Source: Sphingobacteriia bacterium (GTDB taxonomy: Bacteria; Bacteroidota; Bacteroidia; UBA7662). Taken from it: 18,589 nucleotides of DNA. The notes under the pieces were generated by a model. That model worked only from the letters and a program-made list of their open reading frames with translations. It searched no databases and was not told the origin of the DNA. Below, piece by piece: positions 7,685 through 15,535 of the stretch (positions are counted from its first letter, which is position 1; every line of letters starts with the position of its first letter). The stretch spans positions 1 to 18,589 of the forward strand of contig RFPG01000003.1 of the NCBI GenBank assembly GCA_009926245.1, read 5' to 3'. The position numbers and the translations under genes were made by a program.

Positions 7685-8794
7685 ATGTCGGAAAAACCCA
7701 TCCTCGAGCGCCTCAAGGCATTCGAAAACCAAGCTCCTGAAATTGTATTTGAATGGAACGATGCCCCAACCGGTGCCCGTGGCTGGGCGGTGCTCAATTC
7801 CCTACGGGGTGGGGCCGCAGGCGGCGGAACACGGATGCGCAAAGGATTGGACCGGCGGGAGGTTGAATCCCTGGCCAAAACCATGGAAATCAAATTCACC
7901 GTCTCGGGACCTGCCATCGGTGGGGCCAAATCGGGCATTGACTTTGATCCATCCGACCCCCGCAAAGACCAAGTCCTCAAACGGTGGTACAAGGCCCTGG
8001 ACCCTTTGCTCAAAAATTTTTACGGAACAGGGGGGGACCTGAACGTGGACGAAATCCACGAGGTCATTCCCTATACCCTGGCCAACGACCTGCAACATCC
8101 CCAACAAGGGGTGGTTCAAGGCCATTACGGTCGCCACCTCCGCGAAAAACGCTTGGCCCAATTGCGCGAAGGGGTCAGCCTGCCCGTAACCGATCCGTTG
8201 TTCACCCCGGCTCACCACGCCACACCCGGGATGAAAATCCAAGGAATTCTGGACCGGGAATACGGCTGGGTGGCCGACCAAGGTGCCCCGCTCGACCTGG
8301 AGGCTTGCCGCCGGCTTCTCCTGATGCGCCGCGGAAACGCCTTGAATCCCGATTCGATCACCTGCCTTCCTCACCACCAGGCCGCCCCCTTGTTCTGGTC
8401 GCAGGCGGCGGATGTTTTTGTGCCGGCGGCCGCCTCCCGCCTTGTGACTGGAGAACAAATCAACTCGCTGATAAACAAAGGTTTGAACCTAGTGGCCTGC
8501 GGTGCAAATGTACCCTTTGCGGACCCTGAAATCTTTATGGGACCCATCGCCAGGTCGGTGGATGAACGTATTGCGGTCCTTCCTGACTTCGTTGCAAATT
8601 GCGGGATGGCCCGGGTTTTTGCCTACCTGATGCAGGACGACCCTGGCATGTCAGCCCGTGACATCTTTGAAGATGTGGCCCTCACCATTCGACAGGCCGT
8701 GCAGGGTTGCCTCTCCAATAACACAGCCCCTTCCACGAACCTTTGTATCGAAGGCTACCGACGGGCTCTGAATCAATTGCAACCCAACCATTAA
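7685..8794 (+). CDS. Glu/Leu/Phe/Val dehydrogenase-family protein lacking the NAD-binding glycine motif
   Basis: This is a 369-residue amino-acid dehydrogenase homologue. The N-terminal substrate domain is intact: RGGAAGGGTRMRKGL (41-55), MEIKFTVSGPAIGGAKSGI (67-85, K70 and K82 being the usual lysines), YGTGGDLNVDE (113-123). The C-terminal part is also intact: ADVFVPAAASRLV (242-254), ACGANVPFAD (271-280) and DFVANCGMARV (301-311). Family members should have, between about residues 175 and 183, a segment with the GxGxxG Rossmann motif. Here PLFTPAHHATP (171-181) runs straight into GMKIQGILDR, which corresponds to the strand after that motif. By recall, some 50 residues are missing in frame. 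Oxidative deamination with NAD is therefore doubtful. The ATG at 7685 gives the normal N-terminus; the mscS gene follows after 3 bases. It could be a catalytically dead or repurposed paralogue, or an assembly deletion. Confidence 0.85.
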   Translation: MSEKPILERLKAFENQAPEIVFEWNDAPTGARGWAVLNSLRGGAAGGGTRMRKGLDRREVESLAKTMEIKFTVSGPAIGGAKSGIDFDPSDPRKDQVLKRWYKALDPLLKNFYGTGGDLNVDEIHEVIPYTLANDLQHPQQGVVQGHYGRHLREKRLAQLREGVSLPVTDPLFTPAHHATPGMKIQGILDREYGWVADQGAPLDLEACRRLLLMRRGNALNPDSITCLPHHQAAPLFWSQAADVFVPAAASRLVTGEQINSLINKGLNLVACGANVPFADPEIFMGPIARSVDERIAVLPDFVANCGMARVFAYLMQDDPGMSARDIFEDVALTIRQAVQGCLSNNTAPSTNLCIEGYRRALNQLQPNH

Positions 8795-8797
8795 GCC

Positions 8798-9898
8798 ATG
8801 CAAAACGCCATAAATTCGTTGTTACAAAACAGCTGGGCGGGCCAAACCCTGCTCCAATGGGTCCTTTCCATGGGTGTTTTGGTGTTTATTTTGTTTTTTA
8901 ACGGCCCCCTTGCCAGTCTTATTAATATGCTGGTTTACAGGGCATTTAGCGAGCGTGATATCGAGCGGAGGCGCCTCTTCAATCGCCTGACCGGCAAGCC
9001 CCTCCGACGCTTTTTGGTTTTTGTCGCTCTGATGGCGGCTTTTACCATCTTGAACATCCCATCCAAAGTGGTTTGGTTCGGAAAGCCTATCCGTATTCAT
9101 TTTTATATCGATATTCTACTTCAATTGGGGCTGGTTTGGTACGGGGCCAAAACCCTGCTCAAAGTCGCTGATTTTGTGGCCGATGTTTGGCAACAAAAAG
9201 CAGCCAAAGACCCCGAGAAAATCCATGACCAATGGGTTCCCTATATCAAAGACGGGATCAAGGTGGGGGTCATGTTGTCGGCCTTTCTTTTTGTTATTGG
9301 CATTGTTTTTCAGGCCAATATCGCCGCCCTCATCGGTGGTCTAGGGATTGGTGGTTTGGCCGTGGCCCTGGCCGCCCAAGAAAGCCTGGCCAATTTACTC
9401 GGCTCTTTTACGATTTTCCTGGACAAGCCCTTTACGGTAGGTGATACCATTGAATTCAAGGGAATTACAGGTACGGTTGAAAACGTGGGTTTTCGCTCCA
9501 CTCGCCTCCGCACCTTAGATAAATCCTTTGTTACTATTCCCAACAAGGCCTTGGTAACGGAGCCCCTGAACAACATCACCGAAAGCACCCACCGGAGGGC
9601 TTCTTTTCAATTGGGCCTGGTTTACCAAACCAGCCCCGAAACCCTGCGGACGGTCATTCAAGAAATCAAATCCCTGCTCAACCAGCACCCCATGATTGAC
9701 GAGCACCCGGTGGTTTCTTTTTTTGGTTACGGAGAAAGCTCACTGGATCTGCAAATAATTTACCTCGTCAAAACCCCGGATTACAACGAGTACCTCCAGG
9801 TCCGCGAGGAAATCAATTTTGGAATTTACGGGATCATTAGTCGTCATCCGACCGATTTTGCTTTTCCAACCCGGACCATGGTCACCGTACACGACTAA
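8798..9898 (+). CDS. MscS-family mechanosensitive ion channel
   Basis: This is a 366-residue small-conductance mechanosensitive channel that opens under membrane tension to release solutes on hypo-osmotic shock. Hydrophobic segments lie at about 18-46, 70-90, 102-126 and 152-178. They are followed by the pore-lining Gly/Ala-rich helix GGLGIGGLAVALAAQESLAN (180-199). The beta domain follows: LDKPFTVGDTIEF (208-220), GTVENVGFRSTRLRTLD (225-241) and the SFVTIPNKAL signature (243-252). The cytoplasmic C-terminal domain ends near FPTRTMVTV. It has one to two more N-terminal helices than minimal E. coli MscS. The start lies 3 bases after the dehydrogenase stop, indicating cotranscription. Confidence 0.93.
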   Translation: MQNAINSLLQNSWAGQTLLQWVLSMGVLVFILFFNGPLASLINMLVYRAFSERDIERRRLFNRLTGKPLRRFLVFVALMAAFTILNIPSKVVWFGKPIRIHFYIDILLQLGLVWYGAKTLLKVADFVADVWQQKAAKDPEKIHDQWVPYIKDGIKVGVMLSAFLFVIGIVFQANIAALIGGLGIGGLAVALAAQESLANLLGSFTIFLDKPFTVGDTIEFKGITGTVENVGFRSTRLRTLDKSFVTIPNKALVTEPLNNITESTHRRASFQLGLVYQTSPETLRTVIQEIKSLLNQHPMIDEHPVVSFFGYGESSLDLQIIYLVKTPDYNEYLQVREEINFGIYGIISRHPTDFAFPTRTMVTVHD

Positions 9899-9904
9899 AC
9901 ATTC

Positions 9905-10399
9905 ATGGACCAAGTACGTTGGCAAGAAATCGCCTGGGGTGGTTCCGAATACGCCCTCACGGTGGCCTTGCGGCACACTTTGCTTCGCGCTCCCCTGGGC
10001 TTGCATTTTACCAAGGAGGCCCTGGATGCCGAAAAAGACTCCATCCACCTGGCTGGTTTTGACCCCAACGGAGCCGTCTGTGCCTGTTTGGTGCTTCGTC
10101 TCTCCGTTACGCCATCCTGGATTCTAGCCGCCCCCCTGGAGGCCGTTCTGGACAGGCCCGCCTACCATCTTCGGCAAGTGGCCGTTCGTCAAGACCTGCA
10201 GGGCCTGGGTTGGGGTCGCGCATTGATGGATTACGCCCATGCATGGGTTCTGGATAAGAGCCCCGTCCGGCAGGTGTATTTGCATGCCCGTTCCTCGGTG
10301 GTGGGGTTTTACGAGGCCACAGGCTACAAAATCGCCGGCGATCCCTTCTGGGAGGTTGGTTTGGAACACCGCGCCATGCATCGTTTTCTTGAATCCTAA
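9905..10399 (+). CDS. GNAT-family N-acetyltransferase
   Basis: This 164-residue protein has the GNAT acetyl-CoA-binding motif A: LRQVAVRQDLQGLGWGRALM (89-108), including the Q-x-x-G-x-G pyrophosphate loop. It also has the typical later motif VGFYEATGYKIAG (133-145). The layout and the HRAMHRFL ending resemble ElaA/YjcF-type small acetyltransferases, so the acceptor may be a small amine or a protein N-terminus; this is not determined. The ATG at 9905 lies 6 bases after the mscS stop. It is a middle gene of the plus-strand operon. Confidence 0.85.
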   Translation: MDQVRWQEIAWGGSEYALTVALRHTLLRAPLGLHFTKEALDAEKDSIHLAGFDPNGAVCACLVLRLSVTPSWILAAPLEAVLDRPAYHLRQVAVRQDLQGLGWGRALMDYAHAWVLDKSPVRQVYLHARSSVVGFYEATGYKIAGDPFWEVGLEHRAMHRFLES

Positions 10400-10405
10400 C
10401 GTCCA

Positions 10406-10433
10406 CCCTAGCCCAACCGCCCTAGCCCAACCG
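10406..10433. repeat. 14-bp tandem repeat before kdsB
   Basis: CCCTAGCCCAACCG occurs twice back to back (10406-10419, 10420-10433), with a partial third copy CCCAACC at 10434-10440. It fills most of the 49-base gap between the acetyltransferase stop and the kdsB start. The mRNA leader here is C-rich, with no Shine-Dalgarno sequence. Confidence 0.9.
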
Positions 10434-10448
10434 CCCAACCCCCATCCT

Positions 10449-11210
10449 ATGCCCCTACGTTCTCTGGCTCTGATTCCTGCTCGCCTTGAGTCCTCGCGTT
10501 TGCCCCGCAAGATGCTGGCCGATTTGGGGGGCAAGCCCTTGATCGTCCGAACATGGGAAGCGGTTCAAAAAGCGTCTTGCTTCGCCAAAGTCCTGGTTGT
10601 TACCGACGCCGTCGAAATTCTAGATGCCACCGCTCAACACGGAGTACCCGCCGTTCTATCCTCCCCCTCCCATGTCAGTGGCAGCGATCGAATCGCCGAA
10701 GCCCTTCAAAACCTTCCCAAAGGCTCCGCCTACGATGTGGTGGTCAATGTACAAGGCGATGAACCGATGATCCCGGCTTCGGTTTTGGAAAATCTAGTGG
10801 CCCTCTTTGAAGACCCCAGCGTCCAAGTTGCTTCGGCCTGTTGTCCCTGGCCGCAGGCCGAAGACCCCCAGAATCCCGATCGGGTCAAAGTAGTTTTGGA
10901 CGCCTTCGACCAGGCCCTGTATTTTTCGAGAGCTGCCATTCCGTTCCAACGCAAGGATTCAACGAGCGATGCGCAACGCTTTTTGCATCTGGGCCTCTAT
11001 GCCTATCGCCCCGAGCGTCTCCTGGAATTTACCCGACTCCAACCGGCACCCTCCGAGGAATCAGAAAAATTAGAGCAGCTGCGCTTTTTGCACAACGGTA
11101 TATCCATCAAAATGTTACGACTCCAAGAGCCCTTGCCTTCTGGAGTTGATAACAACGAAGATCTCCAAAGGGTCCGCCTCCTCTACGGAAGCCCCAGCTC
11201 CTTGCGCTGA
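10449..11210 (+). CDS. kdsB: 3-deoxy-manno-octulosonate cytidylyltransferase (CMP-Kdo synthetase)
   Basis: KdsB activates Kdo with CTP for lipopolysaccharide inner-core synthesis in the cytoplasm. The 253-residue product has the nucleotide-binding N-terminus [16 protein letters not shown] (8-23), the conserved [10 protein letters not shown] (99-108), the HLGLYAYR sugar-site strand, [10 protein letters not shown], and the C-terminal [12 protein letters not shown]. These all match the KdsB family, including its usual length. The ATG at 10449 fits the family start; the longer frame back to 10239 overlaps the acetyltransferase gene and carries no conserved residues. It is the last gene of the plus-strand operon. 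Its final 28 bases overlap the end of aspS on the other strand. The presence of this gene supports a Gram-negative, LPS-bearing host. Confidence 0.95.
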   Translation: MPLRSLALIPARLESSRLPRKMLADLGGKPLIVRTWEAVQKASCFAKVLVVTDAVEILDATAQHGVPAVLSSPSHVSGSDRIAEALQNLPKGSAYDVVVNVQGDEPMIPASVLENLVALFEDPSVQVASACCPWPQAEDPQNPDRVKVVLDAFDQALYFSRAAIPFQRKDSTSDAQRFLHLGLYAYRPERLLEFTRLQPAPSEESEKLEQLRFLHNGISIKMLRLQEPLPSGVDNNEDLQRVRLLYGSPSSLR

Positions 11211-12961
11211 ATCGGATCAATCCCCGAAGGCGCGTCAATCATCACATCGCGACCTGCGTTGTTTTTGGGAAACGCTATGAAATCGCGGATGCTCTCCTGT
11301 CCACCGAACAAAGCACAGAGACGGTCAAAACCAAAAGCAATTCCACCATGCGGTGGGGCTCCGTATTCAAAGGCTTTGAGCAAAAAGCCGAACTTGGCTT
11401 GGGCTTCTTCGGCCCCAAAACCCAAAAGTTCAAAAAGCCTGGCCTGCAGTGCTTTATCGTGAATACGAATGGAGCCGCCCCCAATTTCGGTTCCGTTCAA
11501 AACCATATCGTAGGCATTGGCGCGGACGCGGCCCGGGTGCTTATGCATCAAATCCATATCATCGGGCAGAGGTGATGTAAAGGGATGGTGCATGGCCACC
11601 CACCGACCGCTCTCTTCATCCCAATCCAACAAAGGAAAATCCACCACCCACAAGGCCCGGTATTGATCCGGTGAACGCAGACCCAGGCGATTGCCAATTT
11701 CGAGACGTAGCTCGGCCGCGGCTTTGCGTGTCAATGCCTCGGGGCCAGCCAAAACCAGCATCAAATCCCCGGCCCCCAACCCAGCCGCATTCATCCAGGC
11801 CTGCAAATGATCCGTTCCATAAAACTTGTCCACGGAAGATCGGTACGTGGCATCCGCGGTTTCGCAACGCAGCCAGACCATGCCTTTCATCCCGATTTGC
11901 GGCCTTTTGACCCATTCGGTCAAGGCATCCAATTCTTTGCGTGTCCAGCCGGCTCCTCCTGGGACCGGAACCGCAATCACGGCCTCCGCGTCCTCAAATA
12001 CCCCAAAACCAACCCCTTCAACCCCTGGACCCGGGAAAGGAACCGCGCCGTAAGCCTGACCGCCCTTGAGCGTCAGGAGGGGCGCCGTCCATCGCAAATC
12101 GGGCTTGTCGTTTCCGTAAAGGAGCATGGCATCGGCGTAGGTCATCACCGGAATCTCGCCGATATCCAACCCTTTGACTTTTTGAAACAAATGACGAAAG
12201 AGCCCTTCGAACATTTCCAAAATATCCGAGCGCTCCACAAACGACATTTCACAGTCTATTTGGGTGAATTCGGGCTGACGATCGGCGCGTAAATCTTCGT
12301 CGCGAAAACACTTTACAATTTGAAAATACCGGTCCAAGCCTCCAACCATTAACAATTGTTTGAAGGTTTGTGGAGATTGGGGCAAGGCATAAAATTGTCC
12401 GGGATGCATCCGAGATGGGACCACAAAATCCCGGGCCCCTTCGGGGGTTGTCTTGATAAGAACCGGGGTCTCTACTTCAATAAATGACTGATCATCAAGG
12501 TATTTACGAACCTCTTGGGCCATACGGTGACGCAATTCCAACTTGGATCGAACCGGTGCCCGACGTAAATCCAGGTAACGGTATTGCATGCGCAAATCTT
12601 CGCCGCCGTCGGTATCGTCTTCAATCAAAAATGGAGGCAAGGCCGACGCGTTGAGGATTTGTAAGTCTTCGACGCGTATCTCAATATCCCCGGTACTGAG
12701 GTTGGGATTTTTGTTATAACGCTCCACCACCATCCCCCCGGCTCGTATAACAAATTCTCTGCCTAGCGAGCGCATTTGTTCCAAAACCTCGGCTGCTGTG
12801 GCGCCTTCTTCGGCCACCAATTGGGTCAAGCCGTAACGATCCCGCAGGTCCACCCAAATCAGGCCTCCTTTGTCCCGGATCTTGCTCACCCAACCGCAGA
12901 GGGTCGCGTGTTGACCCGCATGGGCCAGGTTCAATTCGTCGCAGCGGTGGGTTCGTAGCAT
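11183..12961 (-). CDS. aspS: Aspartate--tRNA ligase, bacterial type
   Basis: AspRS charges tRNA(Asp) with aspartate. The 592-residue length and domain order are bacterial. The anticodon-binding OB fold is at about 15-105 ([20 protein letters not shown], 21-40). The class II catalytic core has [10 protein letters not shown] (196-205), motif 2 [18 protein letters not shown] (219-236), an inserted GAD domain around 300-410, and motif 3 [15 protein letters not shown] (540-554). The sequence ends in the usual [11 protein letters not shown] region. The ATG at 12961 is directly upstream of the first conserved RTH motif. Transcription probably starts about 13 bases before it (see the promoter at 12981-12988). 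It shares its target tRNA with the GluQRS-like enzyme at 1981-2919. Confidence 0.97.
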   Translation of the reverse strand: MLRTHRCDELNLAHAGQHATLCGWVSKIRDKGGLIWVDLRDRYGLTQLVAEEGATAAEVLEQMRSLGREFVIRAGGMVVERYNKNPNLSTGDIEIRVEDLQILNASALPPFLIEDDTDGGEDLRMQYRYLDLRRAPVRSKLELRHRMAQEVRKYLDDQSFIEVETPVLIKTTPEGARDFVVPSRMHPGQFYALPQSPQTFKQLLMVGGLDRYFQIVKCFRDEDLRADRQPEFTQIDCEMSFVERSDILEMFEGLFRHLFQKVKGLDIGEIPVMTYADAMLLYGNDKPDLRWTAPLLTLKGGQAYGAVPFPGPGVEGVGFGVFEDAEAVIAVPVPGGAGWTRKELDALTEWVKRPQIGMKGMVWLRCETADATYRSSVDKFYGTDHLQAWMNAAGLGAGDLMLVLAGPEALTRKAAAELRLEIGNRLGLRSPDQYRALWVVDFPLLDWDEESGRWVAMHHPFTSPLPDDMDLMHKHPGRVRANAYDMVLNGTEIGGGSIRIHDKALQARLFELLGFGAEEAQAKFGFLLKAFEYGAPPHGGIAFGFDRLCALFGGQESIRDFIAFPKNNAGRDVMIDAPSGIDPIQRKELGLP

Positions 12962-12980
12962 AAATCAAGTGTGTAGAGCA

Positions 12981-12988
12981 CAAAAATA
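12981..12988 (-). promoter_or_regulatory. Candidate -7 promoter element for aspS
   Basis: Minus-strand TATTTTTG matches the Bacteroidota TAnnTTTG -7 consensus exactly. It lies 19 bases upstream of the aspS ATG, predicting a leader of roughly 13 bases. The -33 region (around GCTGTGG) is only a partial match to TTTG. Confidence 0.55.
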
Positions 12989-12998
12989 GAACTTTCGC

Positions 12999-13025
12999 GC
13001 CCACAGCGCTTCGCCACGGGTGGGC
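12999..13025. repeat. Inverted repeat GCCCAC / GTGGGC between aspS and tadA
   Basis: Two perfect 6-base arms (12999-13004 and 13020-13025) separated by 15 bases, between the two divergent promoter elements. This position would suit an operator shared by both genes, but short GC-rich dyads like this can arise by chance. Confidence 0.3.
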
Positions 13026-13033
13026 CTCGGGCC

Positions 13034-13041
13034 TATCTTTG
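13034..13041 (+). promoter_or_regulatory. Candidate -7 promoter element for tadA
   Basis: TATCTTTG matches the Bacteroidota TAnnTTTG consensus exactly and ends 4 bases before the tadA ATG. Transcription would start at or next to the start codon, giving a leaderless or near-leaderless mRNA. I see no clear -33 TTTG partner. Confidence 0.5.
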
Positions 13042-13045
13042 GTGA

Positions 13046-13492
13046 ATGCTCGTTCCCGATGGCGATGAATATTTCATGGAACAGGCCCTGCGCCTGGCCC
13101 GACAGGCCTACCGGATGGGTGAAATCCCGGTGGGAGCGGTCATCGTCCACGAGAACAAAATCATTGCGCGCGGTCATAACCGCTGCGAGCAACTGAACGA
13201 TCCCACTGCACACGCCGAAATGGAGGCCATCACCGCGGCGACCAACCACCTTAGCTCCAAATACCTGAATGAATGCACCCTCTATGTGACCCTCGAACCC
13301 TGCGTTATGTGCGCTGGGGCCTTGTTTTGGAGTCAAATAGGGCGGGTGGTCGCCGGGGCATCGGATCCCAAACGGGGTTATACCCTCCACGGGCCCCTTT
13401 TGCATCCCAAAACCGCCTGGTCCATGGGCCTTATGCACGATGAATGCGGGAGCCTTATGACCTCTTTTTTCCAATCCCTCCGGCATGGATGA
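13046..13492 (+). CDS. tadA: tRNA-specific adenosine deaminase
   Basis: TadA deaminates A34 to inosine in the tRNA(Arg) anticodon so that it can read several Arg codons. The 148-residue product shows the cytidine-deaminase-fold zinc site: H56 with catalytic E58 in HAEMEAI, and C86/C89 in PCVMC. It also has the early EIPVGAVIV (26-34), GHNRCEQLNDPTAHAE (43-58) and YVTLEPCVMCAGAL (80-93), which distinguish TadA from free guanine deaminases. The ATG at 13046 gives a normal N-terminus. It heads a three-gene plus-strand run: its last 8 bases overlap the LysE-type exporter gene. Confidence 0.93.
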   Translation: MLVPDGDEYFMEQALRLARQAYRMGEIPVGAVIVHENKIIARGHNRCEQLNDPTAHAEMEAITAATNHLSSKYLNECTLYVTLEPCVMCAGALFWSQIGRVVAGASDPKRGYTLHGPLLHPKTAWSMGLMHDECGSLMTSFFQSLRHG

Positions 13493-14165
13493 GCGCTGGT
13501 TTTACCTTCAAACCCTCTTCGAAGGGTTCCTGGTCGGCGTGCCTTTTTGCCTAGGCCTGGGCCCCGTCATGTTCTCCGTCATCCAAAACAGCATCGAGCA
13601 CGGCCGGTTTGTTGGTTTCATGCTAACAATTGGAGTGGTGTTGGCAGACATTCTTTTGTTGTTGATTACCTTCTCGGGGGTTGAAAGCCTGTTGCCCGCT
13701 GAAATTAATTTTCGCCTTCCTGCCCAAATCATCGGGGGTTTGCTTTTGTTAGGCATGGCCCTTAACAATATTCTCCGAAAATCCCGGGCCTCTTACCAAA
13801 GCACAGGTCACAAAACACCGTGGTTGTACCTGGGGATGGGCTTTAGCATCAATTTCTTGAATCCAACCAATTGGATTTCTTGGCTGGCCATCATCGGTTA
13901 CACATCGCAGGTTTTGGATTACAACTATTACCAAAGCTTGAATTTCTTTACGGGAATTGTTCTCAGCGTTTTGGCGACCGAAACCGCGATATCCTTTGCG
14001 GCGCATCGCATTAAGCGATGGCTTACACCGCTCATTATGAGAAGAATACACCTAGGAACCGGGTTGATTTTTGGGGGTTCGGGTTTATACCTTCTTTTTC
14101 AATCCTTGCGAACCTTCTTTTTCGTATGCCTTACGATTTTCACCACGATCACGATTTTTACTTAG
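13485..14165 (+). CDS. LysE/RhtB-family amino-acid exporter-like membrane protein
   Basis: This is a 226-residue inner-membrane protein with about six hydrophobic segments. The N-terminal half carries the LysE-type FLVGVPFCLGLGPVMFSVIQ (15-34), then GFMLTIGVVLADILLLLITF, and an IIGGLLLLGMALNNIL helix. The second half has the conserved GFSINFLNPTNWISWLAII, matching the NPK/NPN re-entrant motif of this family. Family members export amino acids; the substrate cannot be inferred. The ATG overlaps the tadA end by 8 bases. The C-terminal 13 codons overlap the methyltransferase gene in another frame, and the last residues (FFFVCLTIFTTITIFT) are unusually hydrophobic. Confidence 0.88.
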   Translation: MDERWFYLQTLFEGFLVGVPFCLGLGPVMFSVIQNSIEHGRFVGFMLTIGVVLADILLLLITFSGVESLLPAEINFRLPAQIIGGLLLLGMALNNILRKSRASYQSTGHKTPWLYLGMGFSINFLNPTNWISWLAIIGYTSQVLDYNYYQSLNFFTGIVLSVLATETAISFAAHRIKRWLTPLIMRRIHLGTGLIFGGSGLYLLFQSLRTFFFVCLTIFTTITIFT

Positions 14166-14938
14166 ACTTCCTGGCTCGAAACGCCCGCGATAGTATCATG
14201 CCCTTTTGCCTTGAAGGCCTGAAGGCGCTGGATAACCGTCGAAAAAGTTGGCAGGACCTGGAGGTCTTGGAATTGGGTTGTGGAGAAGGAGGAAATCTGT
14301 TGCCCTTCGTAGAGGCGGGCTGCAAAGGAACCGGCATTGACCTCAACCAAAAGAAGATTGAATTTGGCCGTCAACGAATGGCCGAGCATATTGCATCAGG
14401 CCGAATGGACCTTCGGGGCGAGGACATCTACAACCCCGCCATCGAAGCTGAGTTCACGGGACGCTTCGATTTGATTGTCCTCAAGGATGTGATCGAACAC
14501 CTTCCGGACCAACCACGGGCCCTCAAACAAATGCAGAAATTCCTCAAAACCAACGGTTTACTTTTTATTGGATGGCCGCCTTGGACCATGCCTTTTGGGG
14601 GGCATCAACAAATCGCCGAGGGTTGGGTTCAAAAATTTCCATGGATTCACCTCCTGCCTCGTTCGGCCTACGATGCCCTGCTAAGAGGGACCCGTCAAAG
14701 CGACGAAACCCGGGAGGAATTGTTATCCATCTACGATTGCGGTATTGGCATTCAACGCATGCACCGCATCGCCGCCAAGACCGGTATGCCGATTTTGCGC
14801 GAAACCCATTACCTGATTAACCCGATTTACGCCTACAAATTCGGATTAAAGACCCGGAAACAAATCCCCATCCTTCGGTCTTTGCCAGTAATCAGGGACT
14901 TTCTGACCACTTCGGTCTATCTTTTGTTACAGAAGTAA
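14126..14938 (+). CDS. Class I SAM-dependent methyltransferase
   Basis: This 270-residue protein has the Rossmann-like SAM motif VLELGCGEGGNLLPF (47-61), the acidic motif II residue in GTGIDLN (D72), and the downstream FDLIVLKDVIEHLPDQ, typical of Methyltransf_11/23-type small-molecule or lipid methyltransferases. The C-terminal half (PWTMPFGGHQQIAEGW, then RETHYLINPIYAYKFGLK) resembles Bacteroidota proteins often found near surface-polysaccharide genes; that link is by recall only and the substrate is unknown. The start at 14126 (MPYDFHHDHDFYLDFL) is the last Met before the conserved region and overlaps the exporter gene by 40 bases. The next Met, at residue 25, would remove part of the N-terminal helix. 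The end overlaps pnuC by 12 bases. Confidence 0.87.
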   Translation: MPYDFHHDHDFYLDFLARNARDSIMPFCLEGLKALDNRRKSWQDLEVLELGCGEGGNLLPFVEAGCKGTGIDLNQKKIEFGRQRMAEHIASGRMDLRGEDIYNPAIEAEFTGRFDLIVLKDVIEHLPDQPRALKQMQKFLKTNGLLFIGWPPWTMPFGGHQQIAEGWVQKFPWIHLLPRSAYDALLRGTRQSDETREELLSIYDCGIGIQRMHRIAAKTGMPILRETHYLINPIYAYKFGLKTRKQIPILRSLPVIRDFLTTSVYLLLQK

Positions 14939-15535
14939 CGAGTCGTCCCGCTCTTCGTTCAAAACCAAGCGGCCCTTGGACCAAATCCACCAACCCCTGA
15001 GGGCCAAGATGGCAAAGACTGTGTACTGACCCGCCGTCGGAAGCATGCCTTTGTGTACATAAAGGCCCACAGACAAGAGGTTAATAATCAACCACAAAGG
15101 CCAATTCCAGGTGTACCCTGCGGCCATCCATAACATCGCCGTTATTGCCAGAGCCGATGTCGTGGCATCCCAGACAACCACCGTGCTGTCTGTAAAATAG
15201 CGCAACAATCCCCAGAACAAAAACCAAGCCATCAAGCCGGTTCCCGTACCTATCCAAAAACCTTGGGCATCCATTGGACGTACTGGCACAAATCCTTCAT
15301 CCGACTTCCGTTGACCCCATGCAAACCAACCCACAAAACCCATGACGGTATACCACCCGTTAATCACAGCGTCCGCATAAATCCCGTGAAGTGCGCAAAG
15401 CACGATATAGGTTGTCGTGCTCAAAACTCCGCTGATATAGCCCCGGCGACGTCCGCCACCCAGATCCCAAACGCCCCAAATCCCCAGCAAGGCGGCCCCG
15501 GTTTCGACCCAAAAAGCCGTCCCCAGGCTTTCCAT
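14927..15535 (-). CDS. pnuC: PnuC-type nicotinamide riboside/mononucleotide transporter
   Basis: This is a 202-residue polytopic inner-membrane protein with about seven hydrophobic segments. It has the PnuC family pattern: an early ETGAALLGIWGVWD, a middle NGWYTVMGFVGWFAWGQRK, and the diagnostic late block NWPLWLIINLLSVGLYVHKG followed by YTVFAILALRGWWIW. PnuC proteins take up NAD precursors (nicotinamide riboside) by facilitated diffusion. The start codon overlaps the infB stop by one base (TAATG on the minus strand), so translation is probably coupled to infB. I saw no riboswitch-like element in front of it, and there is no room for one. Thiamine-type PnuT relatives cannot be excluded from sequence alone. 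Confidence 0.87.
   Translation of the reverse strand: MESLGTAFWVETGAALLGIWGVWDLGGGRRRGYISGVLSTTTYIVLCALHGIYADAVINGWYTVMGFVGWFAWGQRKSDEGFVPVRPMDAQGFWIGTGTGLMAWFLFWGLLRYFTDSTVVVWDATTSALAITAMLWMAAGYTWNWPLWLIINLLSVGLYVHKGMLPTAGQYTVFAILALRGWWIWSKGRLVLNEERDDSLLL

Noticed and set aside
14926..14939. GTTAC-AGAA-GTAAC hairpin as a bidirectional terminator between methyltransferase and pnuC
   Set aside because: The stem is only 5 bases and AT-rich, and no T-run follows on the plus strand; too weak to call a terminator.
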